Below, piece by piece: positions 16,999 to 25,961 of a stretch of 64,000 nucleotides of DNA (position 1 is the first letter of the stretch; every line of letters begins with the position of its first letter). Position numbers and translations under genes: made by a program. The notes beneath the pieces are model-generated. The model was not told the origin of the DNA. It made no database searches and worked only from the letters and a program-made list of their open reading frames with translations. Source of the stretch: Algoriphagus formosus (GTDB lineage Bacteria; Bacteroidota; Bacteroidia; Cytophagales; Cyclobacteriaceae); NCBI RefSeq assembly GCF_002807035.1, contig NZ_NIUC01000001.1:620001-684000 (forward strand), written 5' to 3'.

Positions 16999-18291
16999 AT
17001 GAACATACTCGTCAATCCTGAAGAGAAAGTTTGGAAGAAGGCGGTTGAGCGACCTGTATTCAAGACCAAGCAAATCAATAAAATCGTCAAGCCTATTCTC
17101 CGAAAAGTGAAAAGAAATGGAGATAAGGCATTGATCAAATATGCCTATGAGTTTGACCATGTGGAGCTAGAAAGTCTCTTAGTCCCTCAGTCAGAGATCA
17201 AAGCGGCTGCCGATGAATTGAGTCCTGAACTCAAGGAAGCGATCCAAAAAGCAAAGGCAAATATCGAACGCTTTCATCAAGCTCAACAGAGCCCAGAACT
17301 GATCGAAGAGGTCATGCCAGGTGTGGTCTGCCGACGAAAAAGTGTAGCCATCCAGCGGGTAGGACTCTATATTCCCGGAGGCACGGCACCACTTTTCAGC
17401 ACAGTTCTCATGCTTGGTGTTCCTGCCAAAATAGCCGGATGCAAAGAGATTGTACTATGCACCCCTCCCAATGTAGAAGGCAAGGTTCACCCGGCCATCA
17501 TCTACACTGCTGATTTGATCGGAATCCATAAAATCGTCAAAGTTGGAGGTGCTCAAGCAGTTGCCGCCATGACATTTGGAACCGATACAGTACCGCAAGT
17601 AGATAAAATCTTCGGCCCGGGTAATCAATTTGTGACTGCAGCTAAGCAATTGGCTACCAAATATGGAGTCGCTATCGATATGCCTGCGGGACCTTCTGAA
17701 GTTTTGGTTTATGCAGATGACAGTACGCCTGCAGAATTCGTAGCTGCAGACCTTCTCAGTCAGGCAGAGCATGGCGTGGACTCCCAAGTAGTATTGGTCA
17801 CCCATAGTCAGAAGTTTGCCAAAAAAGTACTAAAAGAAATAGACCTACAACTGGAAGTGCTACCTAGAAAAGATATTGCAGCAAAATCACTGGATAATTC
17901 CGTTGCTATTGTAGTCAAAGATCTTCAGGAAGCACTTGATTTGATCAATTTCTACGCGCCAGAGCACTTGATCATCAGCGTGGAAAATGAAGAAGAGGCT
18001 GTGGAAGGAATCGTCAATGCCGGATCTATTTTCATTGGAAAATATACTCCTGAATCCGTGGGTGATTATGCATCCGGCACCAATCATACCCTCCCTACCT
18101 ATGGCTATGCCAGAAACTACAGCGGAGTTTCATTGGACAGTTTTGTCAAAAAAATCACCTATCAAAAGCTTACGCCTGAGGGAATTCAAAATATCGGTCC
18201 CACAGTAGAAGTGATGGCAGAAAATGAACTTCTTCATGCCCACAAAAATGCTGTTACTGTTAGACTTAACTCACTCAAAAAGAATAAGTAA
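16999..18291 (+). CDS. hisD: Histidinol dehydrogenase
   Basis: The 430-residue zinc enzyme oxidises histidinol to histidine in the last two steps of the pathway. Family blocks are RVGLYIPGGTAPLFSTVLM, FGPGNQFVTAAKQL, MPAGPSEVLV, LLSQAEHGVDSQ and the late PESVGDYASGTNHTLPT with the catalytic Glu/His region. The length is normal. The stop codon overlaps the hisC start by one base (TAATG), a sign of translational coupling. Confidence 0.97.
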   Translation: MNILVNPEEKVWKKAVERPVFKTKQINKIVKPILRKVKRNGDKALIKYAYEFDHVELESLLVPQSEIKAAADELSPELKEAIQKAKANIERFHQAQQSPELIEEVMPGVVCRRKSVAIQRVGLYIPGGTAPLFSTVLMLGVPAKIAGCKEIVLCTPPNVEGKVHPAIIYTADLIGIHKIVKVGGAQAVAAMTFGTDTVPQVDKIFGPGNQFVTAAKQLATKYGVAIDMPAGPSEVLVYADDSTPAEFVAADLLSQAEHGVDSQVVLVTHSQKFAKKVLKEIDLQLEVLPRKDIAAKSLDNSVAIVVKDLQEALDLINFYAPEHLIISVENEEEAVEGIVNAGSIFIGKYTPESVGDYASGTNHTLPTYGYARNYSGVSLDSFVKKITYQKLTPEGIQNIGPTVEVMAENELLHAHKNAVTVRLNSLKKNK

Positions 18292-19352
18292 TGCCCTTTA
18301 ATCTAAACTCATTACTTAGGCCTCATATCAAAGATTTGAAGCCCTACACTTCTGCCAGAGATGAGTACAGTGGTAAGGAGGGGATCTTCCTGGATGCCAA
18401 TGAAAATCCTCTTGGCTCAGTGACTATTGAAAACTTCAATCGATACCCAGACCCCTATCAGACTAGCCTTAAGGCAGAGCTATCCAAGATCAAGGAAGTC
18501 GATCCCAAGCAGGTGTTTTTGGGAAACGGTTCTGATGAAGCCATAGACCTACTCTTCCGTGCCTTTTGCAATCCCGGAAAAGACAATGTGATTCTCCTTC
18601 CTCCTACATATGGCATGTATGAGGTCAGCGCCAATATCAATGATGTAGAAGTCCGAAAAGTGAGCCTGACCGCAGACTTTCAACTTCAACCTTTGAAGAT
18701 TTTGGAGGCTGCAGATCATAATTCGAAGATATTATTCATCTGCTCTCCAAATAATCCTTCCGGAAATAAGGTAAAGCGGGAAGATATCTATTTTCTCCTG
18801 CGAAATTTCCCAGGACTCGTGGTAGTTGATGAAGCCTATATCGACTTCAGTGATGAACCTAGCTTTACCACCGAACTGAAAAACTATCCCAACCTACTTG
18901 TGATGCAGACTTTCTCCAAAGCCTGGGGATTGGCTTCGCTTAGACTGGGTATGGCTTTTGGAAGTGAAGAAATCATTCGAATACTGAATAAAATCAAGCC
19001 TCCCTACAATATCTCAGGACTGACCCAAGATACTGTTTTGCATGCTTTGAAAGATAAAGGCAAAGTAGATTTGATGATCAAAGAGATCTTGGCCGAGCGG
19101 AATTTCTTGGAGTTGGAGCTGAAAAAGCTTCCATTCGTAGAGAAAATACACCCTTCTCATGCTAATTTCCTTTTAGTGAAGCTTCCTCATGCAAATCAGG
19201 TTTATGAAGAATTGATCAAAGAGAAAATCATTGTGAGGAATCGTGCCAAGGTCACTTTATGTGAAGACTGTCTCCGAATTTCGGTTGGGACAAGAAGTGA
19301 AAATGAGGCTTTTATTGAGGCTTTATTAAAAATTGGAAAATTGAAAAATTGA
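18291..19352 (+). CDS. hisC: Histidinol-phosphate aminotransferase
   Basis: This 353-residue fold type I PLP enzyme converts imidazole acetol phosphate to histidinol phosphate. It shows FLDANENPLGS, FLGNGSDEAIDLLFRAF, CSPNNPSGN, VVDEAYIDF, the PLP lysine in QTFSKAWGLASLRLG and the Arg of RISVGTRSENEAF. The start overlaps the hisD stop. The last residues (KIGKLKN) come from an AT-rich repeat of about nine bases (ATTGAAAA-like) that continues past the stop codon, so the very C-terminus may be repeat-derived. Confidence 0.96.
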   Translation: MPFNLNSLLRPHIKDLKPYTSARDEYSGKEGIFLDANENPLGSVTIENFNRYPDPYQTSLKAELSKIKEVDPKQVFLGNGSDEAIDLLFRAFCNPGKDNVILLPPTYGMYEVSANINDVEVRKVSLTADFQLQPLKILEAADHNSKILFICSPNNPSGNKVKREDIYFLLRNFPGLVVVDEAYIDFSDEPSFTTELKNYPNLLVMQTFSKAWGLASLRLGMAFGSEEIIRILNKIKPPYNISGLTQDTVLHALKDKGKVDLMIKEILAERNFLELELKKLPFVEKIHPSHANFLLVKLPHANQVYEELIKEKIIVRNRAKVTLCEDCLRISVGTRSENEAFIEALLKIGKLKN

Positions 19353-19586
19353 AAAATTTGAAAATTCACATCCTGACTATTTAGGAAAGGATGACTTGTG
19401 ATTTCCAATTGTCCTGTCTGGATTTACACTAAGATTGTTGTTGATTACGATTTTGCGAGGAGCAGTCCTAAAAAAAAAAGTTAAGTATTCATCCTAGAAA
19501 GCGACGAAGCCTGCCTTCCGGAGGGCAGGCAATCTTAAAAGTGCATGATTAGAATTCACAATTGCCATAAAAAAAATTATTTATAG
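19353..19586. repeat. Spacer between hisC and hisB with dispersed-repeat palindrome
   Basis: The 234-base spacer starts with AT-rich tandem copies (ATTGAAAA type). It then holds an imperfect inverted repeat (CACATCCTGAC with GGATGACTTGTG, about 19368-19402) and a strong near-palindrome at 19509-19530 with arms GCCTGCC and GGCAGGC. No gene is seen. The GGCAGGC hairpin could act as a terminator or processing site inside the his block. Confidence 0.6.
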
Positions 19587-20684
19587 ATGAAAAAGAAAGT
19601 GCTTTTCATAGACCGGGATGGTACCATCATCAAGGAGCCACCTACTGACTTTCAGGTCGACAGCTTGGAAAAGCTGGAATTTATCCCGAAAGCCATCTCA
19701 AACCTTCGCAAAATAGCAGAGGAAACGGATTACCATTTAGTCATGGTAACCAATCAGGATGGTTTGGGCACGGACTCATTTCCCGAAAAGGACTTTTGGC
19801 CGGCACAGTTCAAAATGCTCTTAACCCTTGAACAAGAAAACATCACCTTTGATGCCGTGCATGTAGATAAGACCTTTGAGCATGAAAATGCACCTACGCG
19901 CAAACCAAGAACAGGTTTACTGCAGGAATACTTCTCAGATGAATACGACCTGGAGAATTCCTATGTAATCGGTGATAGATTGACCGATGTTCAATTAGCA
20001 GAAAACTTAGGATCCAAAGCCATCTTCATAGGAGACCATGAGCCAAAAGCGGCGCTTTCTACCAAGGATTGGGACGAGATTTACACCTTCTTGAAAATGC
20101 CTCCACGAAAGGCAACAGTCAGTCGAAAAACCAGCGAAACCGATATTCAAATCAGTTTAAATCTGGATGGAAATGGCTATTGCAAGATAAATACAGGCTT
20201 GAGCTTTTTTGACCATATGTTGGAGCAGCTTGGCAAGCATGGTTCGACTGACTTGGAGATACAAGTGAAAGGCGACCTGCACATTGATGAGCATCACACC
20301 ATTGAGGACACTGCCTTAGCATTGGGAGAAGCATATTTGAAAGCTTTGGGAGACAAAAAAGGGATCTATCGCTACGGTTTCCTATTGCCCATGGACGATG
20401 CCTTGGCTCAGGTAGCGATCGATTTTGGAGGAAGACCTTGGTTGGTTTGGGAAGCTGAATTCAAGCGTGAGAAAATCGGTGATATGCCCACAGAGATGTT
20501 TTACCATTTCTTCAAATCCTTCTCAGACACTGCCAAGTGCAATCTGAATATTAAAGTAGAGGGAGACAATGAGCATCACAAAATCGAAGCAATCTTTAAA
20601 GGTCTTGCTAGAGCTATCAAAATGGCAGTGATGCGCGACCCCAGAAACATCAATCAATTACCAAGTACCAAAGGAGTACTTTGA
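19587..20684 (+). CDS. hisB: Bifunctional histidinol-phosphatase / imidazoleglycerol-phosphate dehydratase
   Basis: The 365-residue protein joins an N-terminal HAD phosphatase (about 1-165; [36 protein letters not shown]) to a C-terminal IGP dehydratase (about 170-365; [46 protein letters not shown]). The two activities remove phosphate from histidinol phosphate and dehydrate imidazole glycerol phosphate. The fused form is known in enterobacteria and Bacteroidota. hisH, hisA, hisF and hisI do not follow, unlike many relatives. Confidence 0.96.
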   Translation: MKKKVLFIDRDGTIIKEPPTDFQVDSLEKLEFIPKAISNLRKIAEETDYHLVMVTNQDGLGTDSFPEKDFWPAQFKMLLTLEQENITFDAVHVDKTFEHENAPTRKPRTGLLQEYFSDEYDLENSYVIGDRLTDVQLAENLGSKAIFIGDHEPKAALSTKDWDEIYTFLKMPPRKATVSRKTSETDIQISLNLDGNGYCKINTGLSFFDHMLEQLGKHGSTDLEIQVKGDLHIDEHHTIEDTALALGEAYLKALGDKKGIYRYGFLLPMDDALAQVAIDFGGRPWLVWEAEFKREKIGDMPTEMFYHFFKSFSDTAKCNLNIKVEGDNEHHKIEAIFKGLARAIKMAVMRDPRNINQLPSTKGVL

Positions 20685-20795
20685 TTTTGAGTTGATACTC
20701 CCATAACTGGAAGATAAATAGGTTTTTAACATAAATTTGGATTTGAATTAGTACTTGTGCTTTTTCAAATCCATATTTTTTTTGTTTATTTCGGT

Positions 20796-21593
20796 ATGCT
20801 ACGAAATTTTAAAACTATTCTCGCACTGTCAGTCTTTGTATTTTTTAGCTCCTGCAGATCAGAACTTTATGAAGCTGAAGAACTATTTGACGGAAAACGC
20901 TACGAGGAGGCCATTTCTTCCCTGAATGCCTATCTCTTTTTTCATGTGACCGATGTAAAAGCATTCCATCTCCGTGCCCGAGCAAAGGAAGAATTGGGTG
21001 ATATTCCTGGGGCTATGGAGGATTACGAACGCATTATTCAACTTGATAATCAATACGCTCAAGCCTATGCGGGCATTGGGATCATTCTTTTTAATCAAGA
21101 GAAATACAAAGAGGCTGAATTATGGCTACTTCGCGCAGCCAAGACCGATGCTGAAGATTTTAATATCCTTTATCACTTGGGTAGAGCCCTCTTGATGAAT
21201 GAAAATTACACTCTCGCGGAAGAGTTTTTTCTTAAAGCTAAGGAACTCAATGAAAAGCACCCTCAACTCCACTTTTACACCGGAATGGCTCGAGCCTTTC
21301 GTGGGGATGTGCTCGGTTGCGCGGCTTCCTTCAATACCTACGTACAATTAGAACCCAACAATATGGTAGGTCGCTACAATAGAGGTTTTGCTTTGATGCG
21401 TGCGGGCTATTTAGAATGGGCTTTAGAGGACTTTGATGCGGTACTTAAGACCGATCCAAACCACACAGAGGCATTGGGTAAGAAAGGCATTTGCCTGGCT
21501 CAATTGGGAAAAACTGAAGGATGCAATTACATTCAGCAAGCGGCATCCAAAGGTTCGGATTATGCCCAAAGCCATTTGGATCTCTGCTCTTAA
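20796..21593 (+). CDS. TPR-repeat lipoprotein
   Basis: The 265-residue protein begins at ATG 20796, which gives a lipoprotein signal with lipobox FFSSC; an upstream GTG at 20757 would spoil it. It contains about six tetratricopeptide repeats (for example AFHLRARAKEELGDIPGAME, AYAGIGIILFNQEKYKEAE, ALGKKGICLAQLGKTEG), helical pairs that serve as protein-binding scaffolds. It should face the periplasm or cell surface. Partner and role are unknown. Its stop overlaps the convergent ATP-grasp gene by four bases. A TAAATTTG box at 20732-20739 is a possible -7 element. Confidence 0.85.
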   Translation: MLRNFKTILALSVFVFFSSCRSELYEAEELFDGKRYEEAISSLNAYLFFHVTDVKAFHLRARAKEELGDIPGAMEDYERIIQLDNQYAQAYAGIGIILFNQEKYKEAELWLLRAAKTDAEDFNILYHLGRALLMNENYTLAEEFFLKAKELNEKHPQLHFYTGMARAFRGDVLGCAASFNTYVQLEPNNMVGRYNRGFALMRAGYLEWALEDFDAVLKTDPNHTEALGKKGICLAQLGKTEGCNYIQQAASKGSDYAQSHLDLCS

Positions 21594-22468
21594 GCCAATT
21601 TTGATTGAATAGCCTCCCGATAATTGGGCATGGCTTTTTCACTCAATCCCAAAAACAAATATGGCTCAATCAGCTCTAGCTCCATCAAATAAAACAAGCC
21701 ATTTCGCATCACACCATCTACTCGGGCGTAAAGCGATTCGCTCGCAAACTCTTTTACAAAGCTAGTGGCTGTTTCCAGCATAGGCTGATCGGGATTGATT
21801 TCCTGAATAGTTCCTCCAAAATAATGTTGCACCCGAAAATCTTCCTTCTTCGGAGTTTTTAAAACAGCATGGGAGAATTTCCCATCGAAAAATATCAGGG
21901 AATATTCTCCAACCTCAGCTACTTCCTGTACAAAAGGCTGGGCTAAAAATGCTTCATCCTCCAAAAGACCTTGAATTTGGTCCTGCTGGGCAATCGCTTT
22001 CTCTAAATCCAGTCGAAAAGTATTCTTTGCTCCCCCACTGACCAAGGGCTTGATGACAAACTCTTTCACCGCCAAGCCATCCATTACTGCCTTAGGGTCA
22101 AACTTGCTACCCATTTCCAAAAGCTTTCCAGCTATTACCGGAAAGCCTTTTTTCTCCATTTCCAACAGGTAGGTTTTACTACTGTTCCATCGGATAGTAT
22201 TCAGATCATTAAAAACCGGGATTTTCAGCGACTCCATTCGATCCATCCACTGCAAAAACTCCGGATAGTAATCGAAATAATCCCATACAGATTTGATCAA
22301 CAACGCGTCATATTGAGCCCAACCAACCTTTGGGTCCGACCAAGGCATGATTTCATTGTCAAAACCCAAGTCTGAAAGTGTTTTGGATAATATCTGGTCC
22401 TCATCGATAGTATTGGCATCATAGGCCCCTGTAGACACGTAACTGACGATTCCGATTTTCTTTTGCAT
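21590..22468 (-). CDS. ATP-grasp domain protein (glutathione synthetase/RimK-like)
   Basis: The 292-residue product starts at the ATG whose complement is 22466-22468 (MQKKIGIVSYVSTGAYD); a longer frame upstream would read through the divergent promoter region. It has a pre-ATP-grasp domain and an ATP-grasp core: FVIKPLVSGGAKNTFRL for ATP phosphate binding and ARVDGVMRNGLFYLMELELI for the Mg-binding acidic residues. The family includes DcsG-like ligases that join a carboxylate to an amine or thiol. The true substrate is not known. It is divergent from the Dpm1-like gene, with 97 bases between them. Confidence 0.78.
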   Translation of the reverse strand: MQKKIGIVSYVSTGAYDANTIDEDQILSKTLSDLGFDNEIMPWSDPKVGWAQYDALLIKSVWDYFDYYPEFLQWMDRMESLKIPVFNDLNTIRWNSSKTYLLEMEKKGFPVIAGKLLEMGSKFDPKAVMDGLAVKEFVIKPLVSGGAKNTFRLDLEKAIAQQDQIQGLLEDEAFLAQPFVQEVAEVGEYSLIFFDGKFSHAVLKTPKKEDFRVQHYFGGTIQEINPDQPMLETATSFVKEFASESLYARVDGVMRNGLFYLMELELIEPYLFLGLSEKAMPNYREAIQSKLA

Positions 22469-22565
22469 GATAAAATTTTGCTCAAAAGTAAGCTTTAACG
22501 ATATTTTGTACGGACCGTTCTTCAAAAATCGCCTCGAAGAATTACTTTTGGGCTTTGCTCTACCT

Positions 22566-23339
22566 ATGAAACACCGAAAGCTGGTCATCATTCCTACCTA
22601 CAACGAGTCCGAAAACATTCAGGACATGGTTCGCACCGTGATGAATTTGGATGGTCATTTCGAACTGCTCGTCATTGATGATGGATCTCCGGATGGCACA
22701 GGTGAATTGGTCAAAGGCTTACAAACTGAGCTTGGTGGCCGTCTTCATTTGATCGAGCGAAAGGGAAAATTAGGCCTGGGGACAGCCTATATCACGGGAT
22801 TCAAGTGGGCCTTGTCCCATGGCTACGACTACATCTTTGAAATGGATGCGGACTTCTCCCATGATCCTAAGGACTTGATCAGACTGTACCAAGCTTGTGC
22901 AGAGGAAGGATTTGACATGGCCATTGGAAGTCGGTACATCACCGGAGTAAACGTGGTTAACTGGCCGATTGGTCGGGTACTTATGTCCTATTTCGCCTCA
23001 GTCTATGTTCGCTTCATCACAGGTCTTCCCATCAGTGATTCGACGGCTGGATTTAAATGCTATCACCGAAGTGTTTTGGCAGGTATAAAACTGGATGAAA
23101 TTCGATTTATCGGCTATGCCTTTCAAATTGAAATGAAATTCACCGCCTGGAAGCTAGGTTTCAAAATCAAAGAAGTCCCGATCATTTTTACAGACCGAAC
23201 GAGAGGCACTTCCAAAATGAGCAAAGGAATTTTCAAAGAAGCGGTTTTTGGCGTGATTTGGATGAAAATCAAAAGTATTTTTTCTCCTTACCAACTCAAT
23301 CAAAACGAATGGACTGAATCGGGTTTACCCGTGAAATAA
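22566..23339 (+). CDS. Polyprenol monophosphomannose synthase-like GT2
   Basis: The 257-residue protein is a GT2 glycosyltransferase of the Dpm1 type: VIIPTYNESENIQDMV, VIDDGSPDGTG, the metal-binding FEMDADFSHDP and the late FTDRTRGTSKMS. It would transfer mannose or another hexose from a nucleotide sugar to polyprenyl phosphate, giving a lipid-linked donor. It lacks the C-terminal membrane domain of some homologues. The start at 22566 (MKHRKLVIIPTYNE) is chosen over an upstream in-frame ATG at 22467 because the extra 33 residues are not family-like. Its 3' end overlaps the convergent permease gene by 44 bases. Confidence 0.87.
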   Translation: MKHRKLVIIPTYNESENIQDMVRTVMNLDGHFELLVIDDGSPDGTGELVKGLQTELGGRLHLIERKGKLGLGTAYITGFKWALSHGYDYIFEMDADFSHDPKDLIRLYQACAEEGFDMAIGSRYITGVNVVNWPIGRVLMSYFASVYVRFITGLPISDSTAGFKCYHRSVLAGIKLDEIRFIGYAFQIEMKFTAWKLGFKIKEVPIIFTDRTRGTSKMSKGIFKEAVFGVIWMKIKSIFSPYQLNQNEWTESGLPVK

Positions 23340-24510
23340 CAATCACCGGAATCCACAGCACCAAGGCTGTTAAAATCGTGATCCCAATATTCAAACCGAT
23401 AAAGACAGGCCAATTCCAATCTATCGGCACGTAGCTCATATAATAACTCTCTGGATTGAGTGGAATAAGGTGAAAATAGTATTGCAAGACCCCAATGCCC
23501 AATCCCAAGGAATTTCCAATCAGAAGTCCACGTCCCAAAATCCGCATTCCATTCCAAAAGAATATTTTTCGGATCTGAAGATCCCTTGCTCCCAAAGCTT
23601 TCAGCAATCCAATCATCTGCGTACGCTCCATGATGAGAATAAAAAGGATGGCTCCCATATTAAAAACAGCTACAAAACCAATTAAAATCAAGAAGACGTA
23701 CACGTTGGTATCCAGCAACTTAAGCCAGTCAAAAATCTCCAAATATTTATCATCTGAGGGAATTAATTTCAAGTCCAAATCCAGTACATCCTCTATCGAG
23801 CGGGTGAGCTCTGTACTTGATTGACCTTCCAAAAAGATCTCTAAGCCTCCTACCTGATCTTCTTTCCACCCATTCAGGTTGCGAATGGTTTGAAGCTCTC
23901 CGATGATGATTTTTTGATCAAAGTTTTCTAAAAATGTCTCATAGATCCCAACAACTTCCACCCTGCGATATCGTGGTGGGTCTTGCACAAAGTATAGAAG
24001 AATCCTGTCTCCTACCTCCAAAAGCAGACGATTAGCCAAATAGCGACTGATTACAATTTCATTGGATGTGCCGTTCTGAGGAATGCTTAGAAATCGTCCT
24101 TCAACCAGGTATTCTCGGAAACCCAAGGTATCAAAGTCACTGGAAACCCCTTTCATCAAGACACCTTCCACTTCCTCTTCCCCTTTCATCAATGCCGCTT
24201 TATGGGCTACTTGCTGCACTCGTTGGATTTCCGGGATGTCTTGATAAATCTGAGGATAGTTAGGCTTTAGGGAAAAAGGGTTTTCCTCAAAGGAATTGCT
24301 CATCGTAAAGCGCTGCACCTGATAGTGCCCCGTGAATCCATATACCTTATCCGAAACCGTCTTTTGGAAACCTCCCAAAATCATAAATGCGAGGATTGAA
24401 ACGGCAATTCCAATTCCCAAACTTCCTACGGCGATTTTATGAATCGTCGCGGAAAAACCGCCTGTCCGGCTAAAACTGATTCTTTTGGCAATGAAATAGG
24501 AAAGGTTCAA
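23296..24510 (-). CDS. FtsX/LolE-like ABC permease subunit
   Basis: The 404-residue protein has an N-terminal membrane helix after FIAKRISFSRTGGFSATIHK, a large periplasmic MacB-like domain (about 50-265) and three C-terminal helices, with the GLLKALGARDLQIRKIFF coupling segment. This is the topology of LolC/LolE, which extract lipoproteins from the inner membrane. No ATPase gene (LolD) lies next to it, as is common in Bacteroidota. Its 3' end runs 44 bases into the end of the Dpm1-like gene. Lipoprotein release is the likeliest role. Confidence 0.83.
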   Translation of the reverse strand: MNLSYFIAKRISFSRTGGFSATIHKIAVGSLGIGIAVSILAFMILGGFQKTVSDKVYGFTGHYQVQRFTMSNSFEENPFSLKPNYPQIYQDIPEIQRVQQVAHKAALMKGEEEVEGVLMKGVSSDFDTLGFREYLVEGRFLSIPQNGTSNEIVISRYLANRLLLEVGDRILLYFVQDPPRYRRVEVVGIYETFLENFDQKIIIGELQTIRNLNGWKEDQVGGLEIFLEGQSSTELTRSIEDVLDLDLKLIPSDDKYLEIFDWLKLLDTNVYVFLILIGFVAVFNMGAILFILIMERTQMIGLLKALGARDLQIRKIFFWNGMRILGRGLLIGNSLGLGIGVLQYYFHLIPLNPESYYMSYVPIDWNWPVFIGLNIGITILTALVLWIPVIVISRVNPIQSIRFD

Positions 24511-24549
24511 CAGAGTGGTTTAATTTGTGAAGACACAGCGCAAATTAGC

Positions 24550-25731
24550 ATGAAGAAGATGAAAAAATTAATCCAATTCGGTTTTTTGTCAATTTTGATC
24601 CTTTCAATCAGTTTTGGCTCCACTTCACTTTTTGCTCAGGTACTGACTGGTGCTGAGCGACACGAATTATACCTTCCCATGCTGGAGGGGAAAAAAGTTG
24701 GCTTGGTTGGAAATCAGACCTCCATTCTTCCCCAATCCGACAACAAACATGTGGTGGATTTTCTGCTTGAAAATGGCGTTCAAATGAAAAAGGTTTTCGT
24801 ACCTGAGCATGGATTTAGGGGGACAGCCGATGCCGGAGAAAAAGTAGACAATAGCATAGACCAAAAGACCGGGCTACCAATTATCTCACTCTATGGAAAT
24901 AATAAAAAACCCGCAGCGGATCAAATTCAAGATTTGGATGTGATCATCTTTGACCTGCAGGACGTAGGGACCCGTTTTTTCACCTACATCAGTACCATGC
25001 ATTATGTAATGGAAGCCTGTGCTGAGCAAGGCAAAAAGATCATCATCTTTGATCGTCCCAATCCAAATGGAAGCTATGTGGATGGCCCAATACGAAAGCC
25101 GGGTTTTGAATCTTTTGTGGGAATGCATCCCATCCCGGTTGTTCATGGACTTACCGTAGGTGAGCTGGCGCAAATGATCAATGGGGAAAAATGGCTAAAA
25201 GGAGGAATCACAGCAGATTTGGAGGTAATTCCTGTAGCTAATTGGACGCACAGCCAAACCTACAATCTTCCGATCAAGCCCTCACCCAACCTGCCCAGTG
25301 ATCTAGCCATAAAGCTCTACCCTAGCACCTGTTTTTTTGAAGGTACCGTGATGTCATTGGGTAGAGGTACCTACGAACCCTTTCAGATGTATGGTTACCC
25401 GGACCCGAAGTTTGGAGACTTCACATTCACTCCAGTTAGCATAGATGGAATGTCCAAAACACCTCCCCATCAAGATAAGCTTTGCTATGGCGTTGATCTT
25501 CGTGGAGAATCATTAGACCATCATTTTACCCTCAAATACCTACTAGATGCCTATCAAAAATCGGGAATGAAGGAGAAGTTTTTTAATAATTTCTTCAATA
25601 CACTTGCCGGCACGGATGAACTGAAAAAGCAGATTTTGGCAGGAAAAAGTGAGTCCGAAATCCGAGAAAGCTGGAAGGCAGGATTGGAGGATTTCAAAGC
25701 GATGAGAGCGGGGTATTTGCTGTATGAGTGA
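24550..25731 (+). CDS. DUF1343 exo-beta-N-acetylmuramidase (NamZ-like), secreted
   Basis: The 393-residue protein (start ATG 24550, then a signal peptide ending at SLFAQ) belongs to DUF1343, which includes NamZ, an enzyme that removes terminal N-acetylmuramic acid from peptidoglycan fragments. Signature blocks are KVGLVGNQTS, VFVPEHGFRGTADAGEKVD, IFDLQDVGTRFFTYISTM, FDRPNPNG and SLGRGTYEPFQMYG. It likely works in the periplasm in cell-wall recycling. It is divergent from the permease with 39 bases between starts, so the promoters must overlap. A TAATTTG box (24521-24527) precedes it. Confidence 0.86.
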   Translation: MKKMKKLIQFGFLSILILSISFGSTSLFAQVLTGAERHELYLPMLEGKKVGLVGNQTSILPQSDNKHVVDFLLENGVQMKKVFVPEHGFRGTADAGEKVDNSIDQKTGLPIISLYGNNKKPAADQIQDLDVIIFDLQDVGTRFFTYISTMHYVMEACAEQGKKIIIFDRPNPNGSYVDGPIRKPGFESFVGMHPIPVVHGLTVGELAQMINGEKWLKGGITADLEVIPVANWTHSQTYNLPIKPSPNLPSDLAIKLYPSTCFFEGTVMSLGRGTYEPFQMYGYPDPKFGDFTFTPVSIDGMSKTPPHQDKLCYGVDLRGESLDHHFTLKYLLDAYQKSGMKEKFFNNFFNTLAGTDELKKQILAGKSESEIRESWKAGLEDFKAMRAGYLLYE

Positions 25732-25826
25732 GGGGGAAGCGTGAAGTAGGAAGGGGGAAGTGTGAAGTAGGAAGGGGGAAGTGTGAAGTAGGAAGAGGGA
25801 AGCGTGAAGTAGGGAGAGGGAAGTTG
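25732..25826. repeat. 21-bp tandem repeat, about 4.5 copies
   Basis: Copies of a 21-base G/A-rich unit (GGGGGAAGTGTGAAGTAGGAA with small changes) start one base after the namZ stop and run to about 25826. The rest of the spacer to 25961 has related pieces (AAATAGTAAATAGTG, GTTTAAAGTTTAAAGTT). On the other strand these resemble the TTACTACTTACCATTTACAC phrases at 33.6-33.95 kb. No gene is seen in the spacer. Confidence 0.8.
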
Positions 25827-25961
25827 GGGAGTATGGAAATTGAAGTAAATAGTAAATAGTGTGGGAGTGGGAAGCGGGAAGAGGGATGTTAGAAGGTTAG
25901 GGAGTTTGGAACTGAGGAGTTTAAAGTTTAAAGTTAAAACGCATTGAAGTCAAAAGAGGAA

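Noticed and set aside
3142..24527. TAATTTG boxes before copA (3142), usp (12377) and namZ (24521) as promoters
   Set aside because: They are one base shorter than TAnnTTTG and have no -33 TTTG at 17-23 bases, so I mention them only in passing and do not list them as promoters.
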